Below, one piece after another: positions 1-7,977 of a DNA stretch of 64,000 bases. The notes beneath the pieces were generated by a model, which had not been told where the DNA came from, ran no database searches, and saw only the letters and a program-made list of their open reading frames with translations. The position numbers and the translations under genes were made by a program. Numbering within the stretch: the first letter of the stretch is position 1; each line of letters starts with the position of its first letter. Origin of the DNA: Rhodospirillaceae bacterium (GTDB taxonomy: Bacteria; Pseudomonadota; Alphaproteobacteria; Rhodospirillales; Rhodospirillaceae); contig JAVJSV010000011.1 of assembly GCA_040219235.1 (NCBI GenBank), positions 310,001-374,000 on the forward strand, in the 5' to 3' direction.

Positions 1-1
1 T

Positions 2-88
2 TTGAGTATGGCCGGTGAAACACCGAAAGTCCCGCCCGCCGATGTGAATAGTCCATCGGATGACCTTGGACGGATATTTTTGAAATGA
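2..88 (+). CDS. C-terminal end of an upstream gene (partial; possibly tolB)
   Basis: An open frame enters from the left edge and its last 28 codons are visible. It ends in a TGA that overlaps the ATG of pal (ATGA at 85-88), so the two are translationally coupled. In proteobacteria tolB usually sits directly before pal, which makes a TolB C-terminus the first guess. However, the visible tail (ending DDLGRIFLK) does not resemble the TolB tail I know, so the identity stays open. Confidence 0.4.
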   Translation: MSMAGETPKVPPADVNSPSDDLGRIFLK

Positions 89-606
89 AGTATTGGCTAC
101 GCGGCTCATATGCTGTGCTCGCGGCGATGACTCTCGCTGCGTGTGCTAGCAAACCCGAAGTAACAGAGAGTGCGTTATCGTACGCAGATCGCGACATGGT
201 TCCGGTCGCTGCACCCTTTGCTCCGGGCAGTGCACAAGAATTTATCGAAGTAATCGGCAACACTGTGCTTTTTGGTTATGACGAAGCAACCTTAAACGAT
301 AAAGCCGTCGCGGCTTTGAAACGTCAGGCAGATTGGCTAAACCAATACCCCAGCGCCTTGCTGGTGGTTGAGGGGCATGCCGACGAGCGTGGCACACGCG
401 AATACAACCTTGGTTTGGGTGAGCGTCGTGCGCAAGCGGTCAAAGAATACCTGCTCTCCTCAGGTATTGATGCCGGTCGCGTTGAAACCATTTCCTACGG
501 CAAAGAACGCCAAGTGTGTGTTGCCTCCGGAGAATCGTGCTGGTCACAAAACCGCCGTGGTTTATCGGTGGTGCGGGACATTGAAGCCCAACAGGCGCAG
601 CGCTAA
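85..606 (+). CDS. pal: Peptidoglycan-associated lipoprotein Pal
   Basis: Outer-membrane lipoprotein of the Tol-Pal complex, which ties the outer membrane to peptidoglycan and helps constriction during division. The N-terminus is a lipoprotein signal with lipobox LAAC, the lipidated Cys being residue 20. A linker leads into an OmpA-like peptidoglycan-binding domain (about residues 55-165) with the motif GHADERGTREYNLGLGERRA, containing the Asp and Arg that bind diaminopimelate. The length of 173 aa is normal for Pal. The ATG overlaps the upstream stop by four bases. A strong terminator follows at once, so pal is the last gene of its transcript here, whereas many proteobacteria have cpoB (ybgF) next. 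Confidence 0.95.
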   Translation: MKYWLRGSYAVLAAMTLAACASKPEVTESALSYADRDMVPVAAPFAPGSAQEFIEVIGNTVLFGYDEATLNDKAVAALKRQADWLNQYPSALLVVEGHADERGTREYNLGLGERRAQAVKEYLLSSGIDAGRVETISYGKERQVCVASGESCWSQNRRGLSVVRDIEAQQAQR

Positions 607-632
607 CGCCGCTTTTGAATATTAGACATTAG

Positions 633-684
633 GTGCCATTCCTTTCATTTGGTCCTGTCGACCAGTGAAGGGATGGCGCTTTTT
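633..684 (+). terminator. Rho-independent terminator after pal
   Basis: Two arms, GTGCCATTCCTTT (from 633) and the matching GGGATGGCGC segment ending at 679, form a stem of about 13 pairs with a few G-U pairs. The loop contains a second short stem, and a run of T follows at 680-684. It lies 27 bases after the pal stop. Confidence 0.75.
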
Positions 685-883
685 GTTTGGATAACAACCT
701 TCTTGTTTAGGTAAAGGCCCCCCGGTTCTCATCGTGTGAACTGTAGGCTATGAGCGCACCGCAAAGCTCAAAGCAGACTGTGACGTCGCATGTGAAGATG
801 GAACACCAGAGCCGAAGGCTAACGGCCTTGCGTTCAAACAACGTCGCAGCCACACTCTCCTCTGTTTTATGCAGGGGATATCT

Positions 884-2194
884 ATGACAATTGAAAGCGA
901 ACACGCGGGCACCGGCGCGGCCCTCAGCGCGACGGCTGATCGCCAAGATGGGTTTTTTGCCCAGGTGCGCGGTTATCCCTTGGTGATTTTTGTTGTCTGC
1001 CTGTTCGGCTGGACCCTGACCAACTTCGATCAATCTTTATTTGGTTACGCCATTCCCGGTATCCGGGAAGAATTCGATAAAGACCTGACAGATATCGGCC
1101 GGATTTTATCACTGTCGTTTCTGCTTGCCGCAGTGTTCGCTGTTTTTATGGGAGTCTTGGCCGACCGCTATGGCCGCAAGATCGTGTTCGTTGGCACCCT
1201 TGGGACGTCGGCCCTGCTGGTGGGGTTGCATTTTTGGGTGCCGAATTTTCTGACCTTGGAAATTTTGCGTGTTCTTGGCTTTGCTGTTTCGATCGGCCTC
1301 GCCCCAATCGTCGTGACGTACACGTCAGAGGCGGCTCCGGCCCGGTATCGCGGGCTGATGACGGGCTTTTTACAATGTGGTTATCCCATTGGGTGGTTCA
1401 TCGCCGCCATGGTTGCGGCACCCATCATGGCCAATTACGGCTGGCGGGCGATTTTTCTACCCGCACTTCTGGTTGTGCCAATTGCGATTCTGCTGGCGCG
1501 TTTTCTGCCTGAGAGTCAGCGCTTTCAAGAAAAGCGTAGGGCGGATGCCGGTCAAGTGGCAGAGCCGTGGTCGGCGCGCATCAAGGCCGTCTTCGCGCCT
1601 GAGATCCGCCGTCGTACGTTGCTGTGCGCCGTCATCTATTTCATGGTTGGTGGGGCCTACGCGGGCACGGCGTTTTACTTCCCGTCGTTCTTTAACGAGG
1701 TGCGCGGATACGACGCAGAAACCGCGACGCTGATTGTTGGGATTGCCTACGGTATTGGCATCCTTGGCTATATCGGATCGTCGTTGGTGGGTGAGTTTAT
1801 CACCACACGGCGCAATACCATCGTGATTTGGTTGTGGCTGGGGGCGCTGGCCATGTGCGGCCTGATCTGGATTCCAACGACCTTTGCCGGCGATGTGTTG
1901 TGGTTCAGTTTGATGGCGGCATTTTTCTATGGTGCAAATGCGGTCATGGGCACGTTTCTCACCGAGCAGTTCCCCACGCATATGCGAGCAACGGGGTCGG
2001 CCATTGCCGGTACCTTTGCGATGAACCTGGGGCATGTGTTGTTCCCCATCGGCGTTGCGTTTGCGGTCGAGCCGTTGGGGTGGGAATGGGCCTTTGCGCT
2101 GGCCACCGTGCCGCCTCTGTTTATTGCTGGCGTCGCGGCCTTGGCCATGGAGAACAAAGCATCGGGCTTGGATATTGATGAGGTTGCCGAGTAA
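884..2194 (+). CDS. MFS transporter (sugar/organic-acid porter type)
   Basis: Inner-membrane secondary transporter with about 12 hydrophobic segments over 436 aa, the normal size for the superfamily. The loop between TM2 and TM3 carries the MFS motif A (GVLADRYGRK), and a related motif near the second half reads EQFPTHMRATG, as in sugar and aromatic-acid porters. I chose the ATG at 884 because AGGGGAT lies just upstream; an in-frame ATG at 869 would overlap that ribosome site. The stop overlaps the ATG of the next gene (TAATG), so it heads a compact operon with a VOC protein, an MDR reductase and a FetAB-type exporter. The substrate is unknown; the neighbours suggest a small organic compound. 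Confidence 0.85.
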   Translation: MTIESEHAGTGAALSATADRQDGFFAQVRGYPLVIFVVCLFGWTLTNFDQSLFGYAIPGIREEFDKDLTDIGRILSLSFLLAAVFAVFMGVLADRYGRKIVFVGTLGTSALLVGLHFWVPNFLTLEILRVLGFAVSIGLAPIVVTYTSEAAPARYRGLMTGFLQCGYPIGWFIAAMVAAPIMANYGWRAIFLPALLVVPIAILLARFLPESQRFQEKRRADAGQVAEPWSARIKAVFAPEIRRRTLLCAVIYFMVGGAYAGTAFYFPSFFNEVRGYDAETATLIVGIAYGIGILGYIGSSLVGEFITTRRNTIVIWLWLGALAMCGLIWIPTTFAGDVLWFSLMAAFFYGANAVMGTFLTEQFPTHMRATGSAIAGTFAMNLGHVLFPIGVAFAVEPLGWEWAFALATVPPLFIAGVAALAMENKASGLDIDEVAE

Positions 2195-3171
2195 TGAGCA
2201 GTCCGCTGTCGGTCGCGGTGCTCGGCGTGTCGTCTCTTGATCTGGCGCGGTCATTCTATGGCGATCGCATTGGTCTTGACGCGAGCGCGGTCGCGAAACT
2301 TGCCGGCCCTGGATTTGAAGCCCATTGGGGGTTGCCTGCCGGATCAACAGCGCAAGCTGTGATGTTTGCGGCGGGCACGTCAAAAGTGGGTCGTGTTCTG
2401 GCCATCGCGTTTGATGCGGACCAGCGTGTTACGATTCCTGAGCCCGGGGATCGGACCTATCGCGGTTTGTGGAATCTCAACTTCTATGTGGACGATATTC
2501 GCACAACCACGAAAACCTTGCAGGCGGACGGCTATACGTTTTGGTCTGAGCCTGTGGGTTATGAGGTCAGTGCGCAAGCCGGGCAGCCGGTAGAAGTGTT
2601 GTTTGATGGCCCGGATGGTTTGGCGATCAATCTGGTGGAACTCACCGGTGATGACTCCACCTCCATTGGCAAACTGCGCCGCGAGGTCGAAGCTGAAGGA
2701 AAAACGCCAACGGGATTCACGCCCGTTTCAACCACGTCTCATTCGATCATTGATCACGAGAAAGCCCTGGCGTTTTATCAGAGCGTTCTAGGGCTGCATG
2801 TTATTATTGATGATGTTTTGGACAAGCCCGAGACCAACCATTTTCTGGGCCGTCCGGAGGCGGCAAAAACACGGGCGACGTTTGTATCGGCGGATCACCC
2901 CTTTGGTAAAATCGCCCTCTCACATCCGCTGAATTATACCGCCCCGACAAAAGATGAAACCCAGGTGCCACCGAATATTGGGTATCTGGCGCAAAGTTTC
3001 CTGGTGTCCGATCTAAGCCAGGCCCTCCAGGCGTGTGAGGGTGTGGGGGCCTCAGTGTTTTCTGATCCCGTGGACATTGACATTCCAGGCGACAGCAGAT
3101 GCCGTGCTGCGGTGGTGCGCAATCCGGGGTCGGGGGCGTTGATGGAACTTGTTGAAGGGAAACCATTGTGA
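2194..3171 (+). CDS. Two-domain VOC (glyoxalase/extradiol dioxygenase-like) protein
   Basis: Cytoplasmic protein of the vicinal-oxygen-chelate superfamily, which includes glyoxalases and extradiol ring-cleavage dioxygenases. Two paired beta-alpha-beta units are visible, at about residues 5-155 and 175-320. The second starts with STTSHSIIDHEKALAFY and ends near GALMELVEG, supplying the His and Glu expected of a metal site. The first has no His at the equivalent place. The TAATG overlap with the MFS gene and a 10-base gap to the next gene show a shared transcript. Substrate and reaction cannot be read from sequence. Confidence 0.8.
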   Translation: MSSPLSVAVLGVSSLDLARSFYGDRIGLDASAVAKLAGPGFEAHWGLPAGSTAQAVMFAAGTSKVGRVLAIAFDADQRVTIPEPGDRTYRGLWNLNFYVDDIRTTTKTLQADGYTFWSEPVGYEVSAQAGQPVEVLFDGPDGLAINLVELTGDDSTSIGKLRREVEAEGKTPTGFTPVSTTSHSIIDHEKALAFYQSVLGLHVIIDDVLDKPETNHFLGRPEAAKTRATFVSADHPFGKIALSHPLNYTAPTKDETQVPPNIGYLAQSFLVSDLSQALQACEGVGASVFSDPVDIDIPGDSRCRAAVVRNPGSGALMELVEGKPL

Positions 3172-3181
3172 GTAAGGCGAA

Positions 3182-4195
3182 ATGACACAAACCATGCGCG
3201 CGATACAACTGGATGCCTTTGGTGGACCAGAGGCGATGCAGCTGCGCGAGATCGCGGTGCCGACACCTGCTGCGGGTGAGGCCAGGCTCAAAGTCGCCTA
3301 TGTTGGGATGAACCCTTTCGATGCCATGGCTCGAGCAGGCAAGATTGGGTTTATGCCCATCACCTTTCCGTTTACGCCGGGGCTGGAACATACCGGCATT
3401 GTGGATGCGGTTGGTGACGGGGTGAAGGAAAGTCTGATCGGTCAGCGTGTGATCTCGCGCGCCAACTTCGGGGCTTATGCGGAATACTCCATCGCCAAGG
3501 CAGCGATGCTGCTGCCGCTGGATGCACGAATTGATCTTAAAACCGGTTGTGTGTATCGCGGCTGTTCGTTTACCGCCTGGCATGCATTGTACAAGGCCGG
3601 TCGCTTGCAGCCTGGGGAAACCTGTTTGCTGCATTCGGCGGCGGGGCCTATCGGGATTCTGGCGACGCAAATCGCCAAGGGTGCGGGCTGCACAGTGATT
3701 GGTTTGGCCGGCGGGGCAGACAAAGTTTCATTTGCGCAAACCTTCGGTGCGGATCATGTTTTTGACTATACCCAAGACGATTGGGCTGATCAGGTGAGGG
3801 CGGCCACAGGCGGTCGCGGCGTTGATGTGATTGTCGATGGCAATGGCGGACCCAACGCGGCGCATAACATTGGCGTGCTCGCCCCCATGGGACGGTTGGT
3901 TTACATCGGTGCGACGGCGGGGGATATGCCCGCGCCGGTTGATGTTTCAACGCTGATTTTCAAGAACATCAGTGTGACAGGCATGAATCTTGCGCCCATA
4001 GAAGATCCACCGGGGAGTGAGACCGATAAGACCATTATCGAAAATGTGGCGACCGGGGCGTGGCGCGTCCCGATCACGGACGAGGTAGACTTGGCAGACG
4101 TGGCTGACTTGCACCGGCGTTTGGAGGCGCGACAGATCCGCGGGCGTGCGGTGATCCGCGTTGGCGGCGATCTGTCTGAGGGCGATGTGGCTTAG
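3182..4195 (+). CDS. Zinc-independent MDR oxidoreductase (quinone oxidoreductase-like)
   Basis: Medium-chain dehydrogenase/reductase with an N-terminal GroES-like domain and a Rossmann domain. The nucleotide-binding loop reads HSAAGPIGILATQIAKG, as in NADPH:quinone reductases. The Cys ligands of zinc alcohol dehydrogenases are absent, so a non-zinc enzyme acting on an enone or quinone is likely. Length (337 aa) is standard. The ATG has AAGGCGA in front and sits 10 bases after the VOC gene. The next gene starts about 10 bases after this stop. Confidence 0.85.
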   Translation: MTQTMRAIQLDAFGGPEAMQLREIAVPTPAAGEARLKVAYVGMNPFDAMARAGKIGFMPITFPFTPGLEHTGIVDAVGDGVKESLIGQRVISRANFGAYAEYSIAKAAMLLPLDARIDLKTGCVYRGCSFTAWHALYKAGRLQPGETCLLHSAAGPIGILATQIAKGAGCTVIGLAGGADKVSFAQTFGADHVFDYTQDDWADQVRAATGGRGVDVIVDGNGGPNAAHNIGVLAPMGRLVYIGATAGDMPAPVDVSTLIFKNISVTGMNLAPIEDPPGSETDKTIIENVATGAWRVPITDEVDLADVADLHRRLEARQIRGRAVIRVGGDLSEGDVA

Positions 4196-4205
4196 GGATC
4201 ATATT

Positions 4206-4811
4206 GTGCTGCGCCTTCATAACCTCGAAGCTTTTGGATTGGCCCCGGTGGAATTGGAACTGGAGGATGGGGCGTGCTTGTGCATTACCGGGCCATCAGG
4301 ATCGGGAAAATCCATCCTGCTGCGGGCCATCGCTGATCTGGATTTAAATGAAGGTGACGCGGCCACAGAAACGGTGTTGCGGTCACAAGCCACCGCGCCG
4401 GAATGGCGTCGCGCGGTTGCTTATGTCCCAGCGGAGTCGGGGTGGTGGGGTGATGTTGTTGGTCCGCACATGCCCGACGGTGACGTTACGACCTTGCTCG
4501 CTGATATTGGATTGGACCCCTCTTGCCTGGCGTGGGAGGTGGCGCGGTTGTCGACCGGCGAAAAACAACGTTTGGCGCTGGTGCGGGCGTTGCTAACAGA
4601 CCCAGAGGTTTTGCTGCTGGATGAACCGACTTCAGCGTTGGATGACGAGGCGACAGAATTGGTCGAGCGCGTGATCAAGCATCGCTTATCGTCCGGAACA
4701 ACAGTGGTGCTGGTGACCCATGATCCGGCGCAGATTGTACGCTTGAATGCGCAGCACGCTGTTGTTGATCAAGGCCGCGTTGAACGCATGTCCGACGCGG
4801 GCTTGTCGTGA
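4206..4811 (+). CDS. fetA: ABC transporter ATPase, FetA (YbbL) type
   Basis: ATP-binding subunit of a two-gene ABC exporter. With the GTG at 4206 as start, Walker A GPSGSGKS is at residues 29-36, the signature LSTGEKQRLALVRAL begins near 115, and Walker B VLLLDEPTSALD follows. I prefer this GTG because AGGGAT stands about 8 bases before it and it clears the preceding stop; in-frame ATG 4185 and TTG 4161 would overlap the upstream gene. The stop overlaps the GTG of the permease gene (GTGA). In E. coli FetAB exports iron and protects against peroxide; the same role here is inferred from the strong partner match. Confidence 0.8.
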   Translation: MLRLHNLEAFGLAPVELELEDGACLCITGPSGSGKSILLRAIADLDLNEGDAATETVLRSQATAPEWRRAVAYVPAESGWWGDVVGPHMPDGDVTTLLADIGLDPSCLAWEVARLSTGEKQRLALVRALLTDPEVLLLDEPTSALDDEATELVERVIKHRLSSGTTVVLVTHDPAQIVRLNAQHAVVDQGRVERMSDAGLS

Positions 4812-5614
4812 CCTATATTAGTCTGTCAGTAGCCGACCTTGCGGTTGGATCTCTGTTGATCGTCGCAAACGGTGCGTTGTCCTTGATGCTTGGCTTGAAG
4901 ATCGAGCGCACGCTGCTGGTTGCGACGCTGCGTATGATCGTTCAGTTGACGCTCGTTGGTTATATTTTAACAGTCGTGTTTGATCTGTCATCGCCAGTGT
5001 GGACCGGGCTCATTGCGGTGGTGATGATCGTCTTTGCTGGCTACGAAGTGGCGGCGCGGCAAGACCGCCGTCTGACGGGATTTTGGTCTTACGGACTCGG
5101 TGCCGCCGCCATGAGCTTTTCGTCTGCGTTGGTCACGGTGCTGGCGCTGACCACGCAAATCGGCCCCGACCCTTGGTATGATCCGCAGTATGCCATTCCC
5201 TTGTTGGGTATGATTCTCGGTAACTCCATGACGGGTATTGCGCTGAGTCTCAGTACGCTGACCACGGGAGTTGCGCGTGATCGCGCCGCCATAGAAGCGC
5301 AGCTGTGTTTAGGCGCGACTCGCTGGGTCGCCTGTGGTCCGCTGGCGCGATCTGCGATTCGCACGGGTTTGATGCCGATGATCAATGCGATGGCCGCGGC
5401 GGGGGTTGTGTCATTACCTGGTATGATGACCGGTCAAATCTTAGCGGGTGTGCCGCCAACGGAAGCGGTGCGCTATCAAATCCTGATTATGTTTCTCATA
5501 GTCGGGGCAACGGGACTCGGCGTTTTGATTACGGTGTTCGGCGGATTGTTTTATTTAACGGACGCACGTCACAGGCTTCGGCTTGATCGGTTACGACAAG
5601 CTCGCTTGAGGTAA
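4808..5614 (+). CDS. fetB: ABC transporter permease, FetB (YbbM, UPF0014) type
   Basis: Inner-membrane permease of 268 aa with about seven hydrophobic segments. The conserved family core is clear: GMILGNSMTGIALSLSTL, then LGATRW, then LPGMMTGQILAGVPP followed by AVRYQI. This is the hallmark of FetB/YbbM. Starts with GTG inside the fetA stop and ends the five-gene operon. Known family members export iron. In this operon they follow an extradiol-dioxygenase-like gene and a reductase, which suggests a link between catabolism and iron or redox stress (inference). Confidence 0.85.
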   Translation: MTYISLSVADLAVGSLLIVANGALSLMLGLKIERTLLVATLRMIVQLTLVGYILTVVFDLSSPVWTGLIAVVMIVFAGYEVAARQDRRLTGFWSYGLGAAAMSFSSALVTVLALTTQIGPDPWYDPQYAIPLLGMILGNSMTGIALSLSTLTTGVARDRAAIEAQLCLGATRWVACGPLARSAIRTGLMPMINAMAAAGVVSLPGMMTGQILAGVPPTEAVRYQILIMFLIVGATGLGVLITVFGGLFYLTDARHRLRLDRLRQARLR

Positions 5615-5638
5615 AGACGTTACGAGGCGCGATTGCAA

Positions 5639-5652
5639 TTGACCCAAATCAA
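5639..5652 (+). promoter_or_regulatory. FNR/FixK-like box
   Basis: TTGACCCAAATCAA differs by one base from the consensus TTGAT-N4-ATCAA of FNR/FixK-type regulators. It lies 65 bases before the ATG of the metal-transporter-like gene at 5717 and 25 bases after fetB, a sensible place for a promoter-proximal operator. No FNR gene is in the window. Confidence 0.5.
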
Positions 5653-5716
5653 TGAGGGTTGTTCTTGCGCCATGCCAAAAATGCCGCTACGGCTGAAAGC
5701 AGCAAAATTATAAGTT

Positions 5717-6445
5717 ATGGGGATGGTCTGGGTGACGCCTGAATTAATTGTGCTGATTGCAACGGCTGCGTCGATTGGCTTTTTGCATACGTTGCTGGGC
5801 CCGGATCATTATCTTCCTTTCATTGTTATGGCCAAGGCCCGCGGCTGGTCCAAGGCGAAAGCACTCACCATCACAAGCTTATGCGGATTGGGCCATGTGG
5901 CGGGATCAATGGCGCTTGGGGCTGTTGGTATTATCTTCGGACTGACGGTTGGAAGCCTGGAAACGATTGAAGCGGTGCGCGGCGATTGGGCGGCTTGGGC
6001 GCTGATTGCGTTTGGCATGACGTATCTAGCTTGGGGTCTAAAGAAAGCGTTTAAAGACCGCCCTCATGTCCATGTCCATACCCATGGCGACGGCGATGTT
6101 CACAAGCATAAGCACAATCATCACGGCAGTCATGCGCACGTACATACTGCGACGGCGAAGGTCAGTCTTACGCCTTGGGCGCTGTTTATTATTTTTGTGC
6201 TTGGCCCGTGCGAGCCCTTGATTCCCATTTTGATGTATCCCGCAGCGCAGCAAAGTTGGATGGGTGTGATCGGTGTTGCTGCTATTTTTGGCACTGCAAC
6301 ATTAATCACCATGACCACTGTGGTCGCCATTGCCCTGTTTGGTTTGAAACAGCTTTCCTTTGCCCCCGTGGCACGATTTAGCCACGCGCTGGCCGGGGGT
6401 GCAGTTGCAGCATCTGGTGGGGCGATTGTGTTTTTGGGTTTGTAG
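5717..6445 (+). CDS. NiCoT/UreH-like membrane protein with His-rich loop
   Basis: Inner-membrane protein of 242 aa with about six membrane segments. The first segment carries H-x5-DH (GFLHTLLGPDHYLPF, about residues 21-35), like the metal-binding motif of nickel/cobalt permeases and UreH/RcnA-type proteins. A cytoplasmic or periplasmic loop near residues 115-143 has more than ten His (HVHVHTHGDGDVHKHKHNHH). Transport or efflux of Ni, Co or a similar metal is the likely role; TauE/SafE-type annotation is also possible. No urease or hydrogenase gene is near. No clear ribosome site is seen before the ATG; an in-frame ATG is at 5723. Confidence 0.75.
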   Translation: MGMVWVTPELIVLIATAASIGFLHTLLGPDHYLPFIVMAKARGWSKAKALTITSLCGLGHVAGSMALGAVGIIFGLTVGSLETIEAVRGDWAAWALIAFGMTYLAWGLKKAFKDRPHVHVHTHGDGDVHKHKHNHHGSHAHVHTATAKVSLTPWALFIIFVLGPCEPLIPILMYPAAQQSWMGVIGVAAIFGTATLITMTTVVAIALFGLKQLSFAPVARFSHALAGGAVAASGGAIVFLGL

Positions 6446-6552
6446 AGGGTTTGCGTGAAATTTTGTGGAAACCGGAAAAAATATTTCCAAGCCATGGAAT
6501 TCGTGCAGATAATCTTGCTATGAATAGAGAGAGTTAAAGAAGGAGGAACGCT

Positions 6553-6831
6553 GTGACACTTGGAAGCCTGACAGGTAAAGGCAATCTTCGGCCAGAGATG
6601 ACGGCTGATGAAAAAGCGTGGTTCGCAGAAGAACTGCAAGAGCAAATTGCGCGTTACGAAACCATCGTCAAAGAGATGGAAGATTTGACCGCTGAGCGCG
6701 AAAAATGGGTCGCTGATTTTCTGCACCGTGTTCAAACACGCGGCTTCCACTGGCACGCGGAAAATCGCCGCGTGATTCCCAAAGAGGAAATTCGCCCCCG
6801 CGACGGTCGCCCGCTTCAGGTCGTTTACTAG
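6553..6831 (+). CDS. Small charged coiled-coil protein of unknown function
   Basis: I do not recognise this 92-aa protein. It is highly charged and probably helical over residues 15-60 (EELQEQIARYETIVKEMEDL), then ends in a basic, His-containing tail. No signal peptide or membrane segment. The GTG start is well supported by AAGGAGGA 5-8 bases upstream, one of the best ribosome sites in the window, so strong expression is plausible. It stands alone between the metal-transporter-like gene and a cupin gene. Confidence 0.7.
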   Translation: MTLGSLTGKGNLRPEMTADEKAWFAEELQEQIARYETIVKEMEDLTAEREKWVADFLHRVQTRGFHWHAENRRVIPKEEIRPRDGRPLQVVY

Positions 6832-6921
6832 AAACGACTGTACATTCGTTTGGTAATAGTTTGATACGCTGCCGCCTGAAAACGATTTTCGGAACCGGCG
6901 CTACATTTTAGGAGACGCACT

Positions 6922-7860
6922 ATGGCTCGCCCACATATTGAACCCTTTGTAGATCGTGACGTCGGCTTCAAGAAGATGACGATGTCTGGCATGCCGAATG
7001 GGATGCAATACAAAACCCTGAGTATGGATACTGATAACGGCGCTGTGACCATGACCGTGCAGTACGATGCTGGTTTCAAGCAACCGCCCGGTTTCTGTTA
7101 CAACGAAATGGAAATTTTCATTCAGGAAGGCTCGCTGAAGTATGGCGACCAACTTTGTGTGAAAGGGCATTACCTTTTTGTTCCGGCTGGCAAAGCGATG
7201 CCCGCAATGTCGTCTGAGCAGGGCGCGCTGTGCTTGATCTTTTACAACTATGGTCAGCCGAGCTTTCAAGAGTCTGACGCCAATCATGATGACTGCGATG
7301 AAACACACTTCGCCAGTGTCAATTCTTATGACGGCTTAGACTGGTCGGGGAATGCGTTGTTTCCGGCCACAGCCCCGGGCTGTTTGCTGAAGATGCTGCA
7401 CTATGACGAGAAGACTCATGGCATGACCTTCTTATACTGCATGGTGCCGGGCTTTTGGCAGGACAACATCAGCTACCACGACTGCGCTGAAGAGGCTTAC
7501 CATATCTGGGGAACATCCTGGATGATGCAGTTCGGTAATCTGCCCACGGGGGGGTACTTCTGGCGTCCGGCCTATATCAATCACGGCTGCTTTGCGTCCG
7601 AGCATGGCATTCTGGCGATTGGCCGTACGGACGGGGATTTACACAACCATTTCCACCATGATCCGTATTCCTCTCCGCAGGAAAATGCCGAGCGCGCCGC
7701 CGCCCGTTTGGCGCGTCAAAAACCGGCCATGTACAAATGGATTTTGACCCAGGACCATAACCACGTGCCACACGACTTCGAGCATCCACATGATCACGTT
7801 GATCCGATGACGGCGGACACGGCGCAGGTGATTAATCCTGATGGTAGCCATTGGCCGTAA
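6922..7860 (+). CDS. Cupin-fold protein, two-domain, 312 aa
   Basis: Cytoplasmic beta-sandwich protein. The first cupin-like half (about residues 20-110) has FCYNEMEIFIQEGSLKYGD followed by LFVPAGKAMP. The second half (about 140-240) includes HDCAEEAYHIWGTSWMM. The C-terminus is rich in His (LHNHFHHDPY and later HNH and HPHDH groups), which suggests metal binding. Substrate unknown; relatives include sugar-isomerase-like and acyl-acid cupins. TTAGGAGA precedes the ATG, and a clear terminator follows, so the gene is a single transcription unit. Confidence 0.65.
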   Translation: MARPHIEPFVDRDVGFKKMTMSGMPNGMQYKTLSMDTDNGAVTMTVQYDAGFKQPPGFCYNEMEIFIQEGSLKYGDQLCVKGHYLFVPAGKAMPAMSSEQGALCLIFYNYGQPSFQESDANHDDCDETHFASVNSYDGLDWSGNALFPATAPGCLLKMLHYDEKTHGMTFLYCMVPGFWQDNISYHDCAEEAYHIWGTSWMMQFGNLPTGGYFWRPAYINHGCFASEHGILAIGRTDGDLHNHFHHDPYSSPQENAERAAARLARQKPAMYKWILTQDHNHVPHDFEHPHDHVDPMTADTAQVINPDGSHWP

Positions 7861-7892
7861 ATTACAGACCCATCGAAATTTATTTTAGGAAC

Positions 7893-7920
7893 AGCCCGGC
7901 CATGTGCCGGGCTTTTTCTT
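7893..7920 (+). terminator. Rho-independent terminator after the cupin gene
   Basis: Perfect 8-base arms AGCCCGGC (7893-7900) and GCCGGGCT (7906-7913) enclose a 5-base loop and are followed by TTTTTCTT. It lies 32 bases after the stop at 7860. Confidence 0.85.
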
Positions 7921-7977
7921 GCCGGGCTTTTTCATAGCTGCGCTACACTTCATTGTAGTGATTAAAGGAGTGTGGTG

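Noticed and set aside
1457-2383. Long minus-strand open frame (308 codons) opposite the MFS and VOC genes
   Set aside because: No ribosome site, no recognisable motif and composition of an antisense shadow; the plus-strand genes are clearly real.
6838-6860. AAACGA/TCGTTT hairpin after the small coiled-coil gene as a terminator
   Set aside because: Only six pairs, AT-rich and without a T run.
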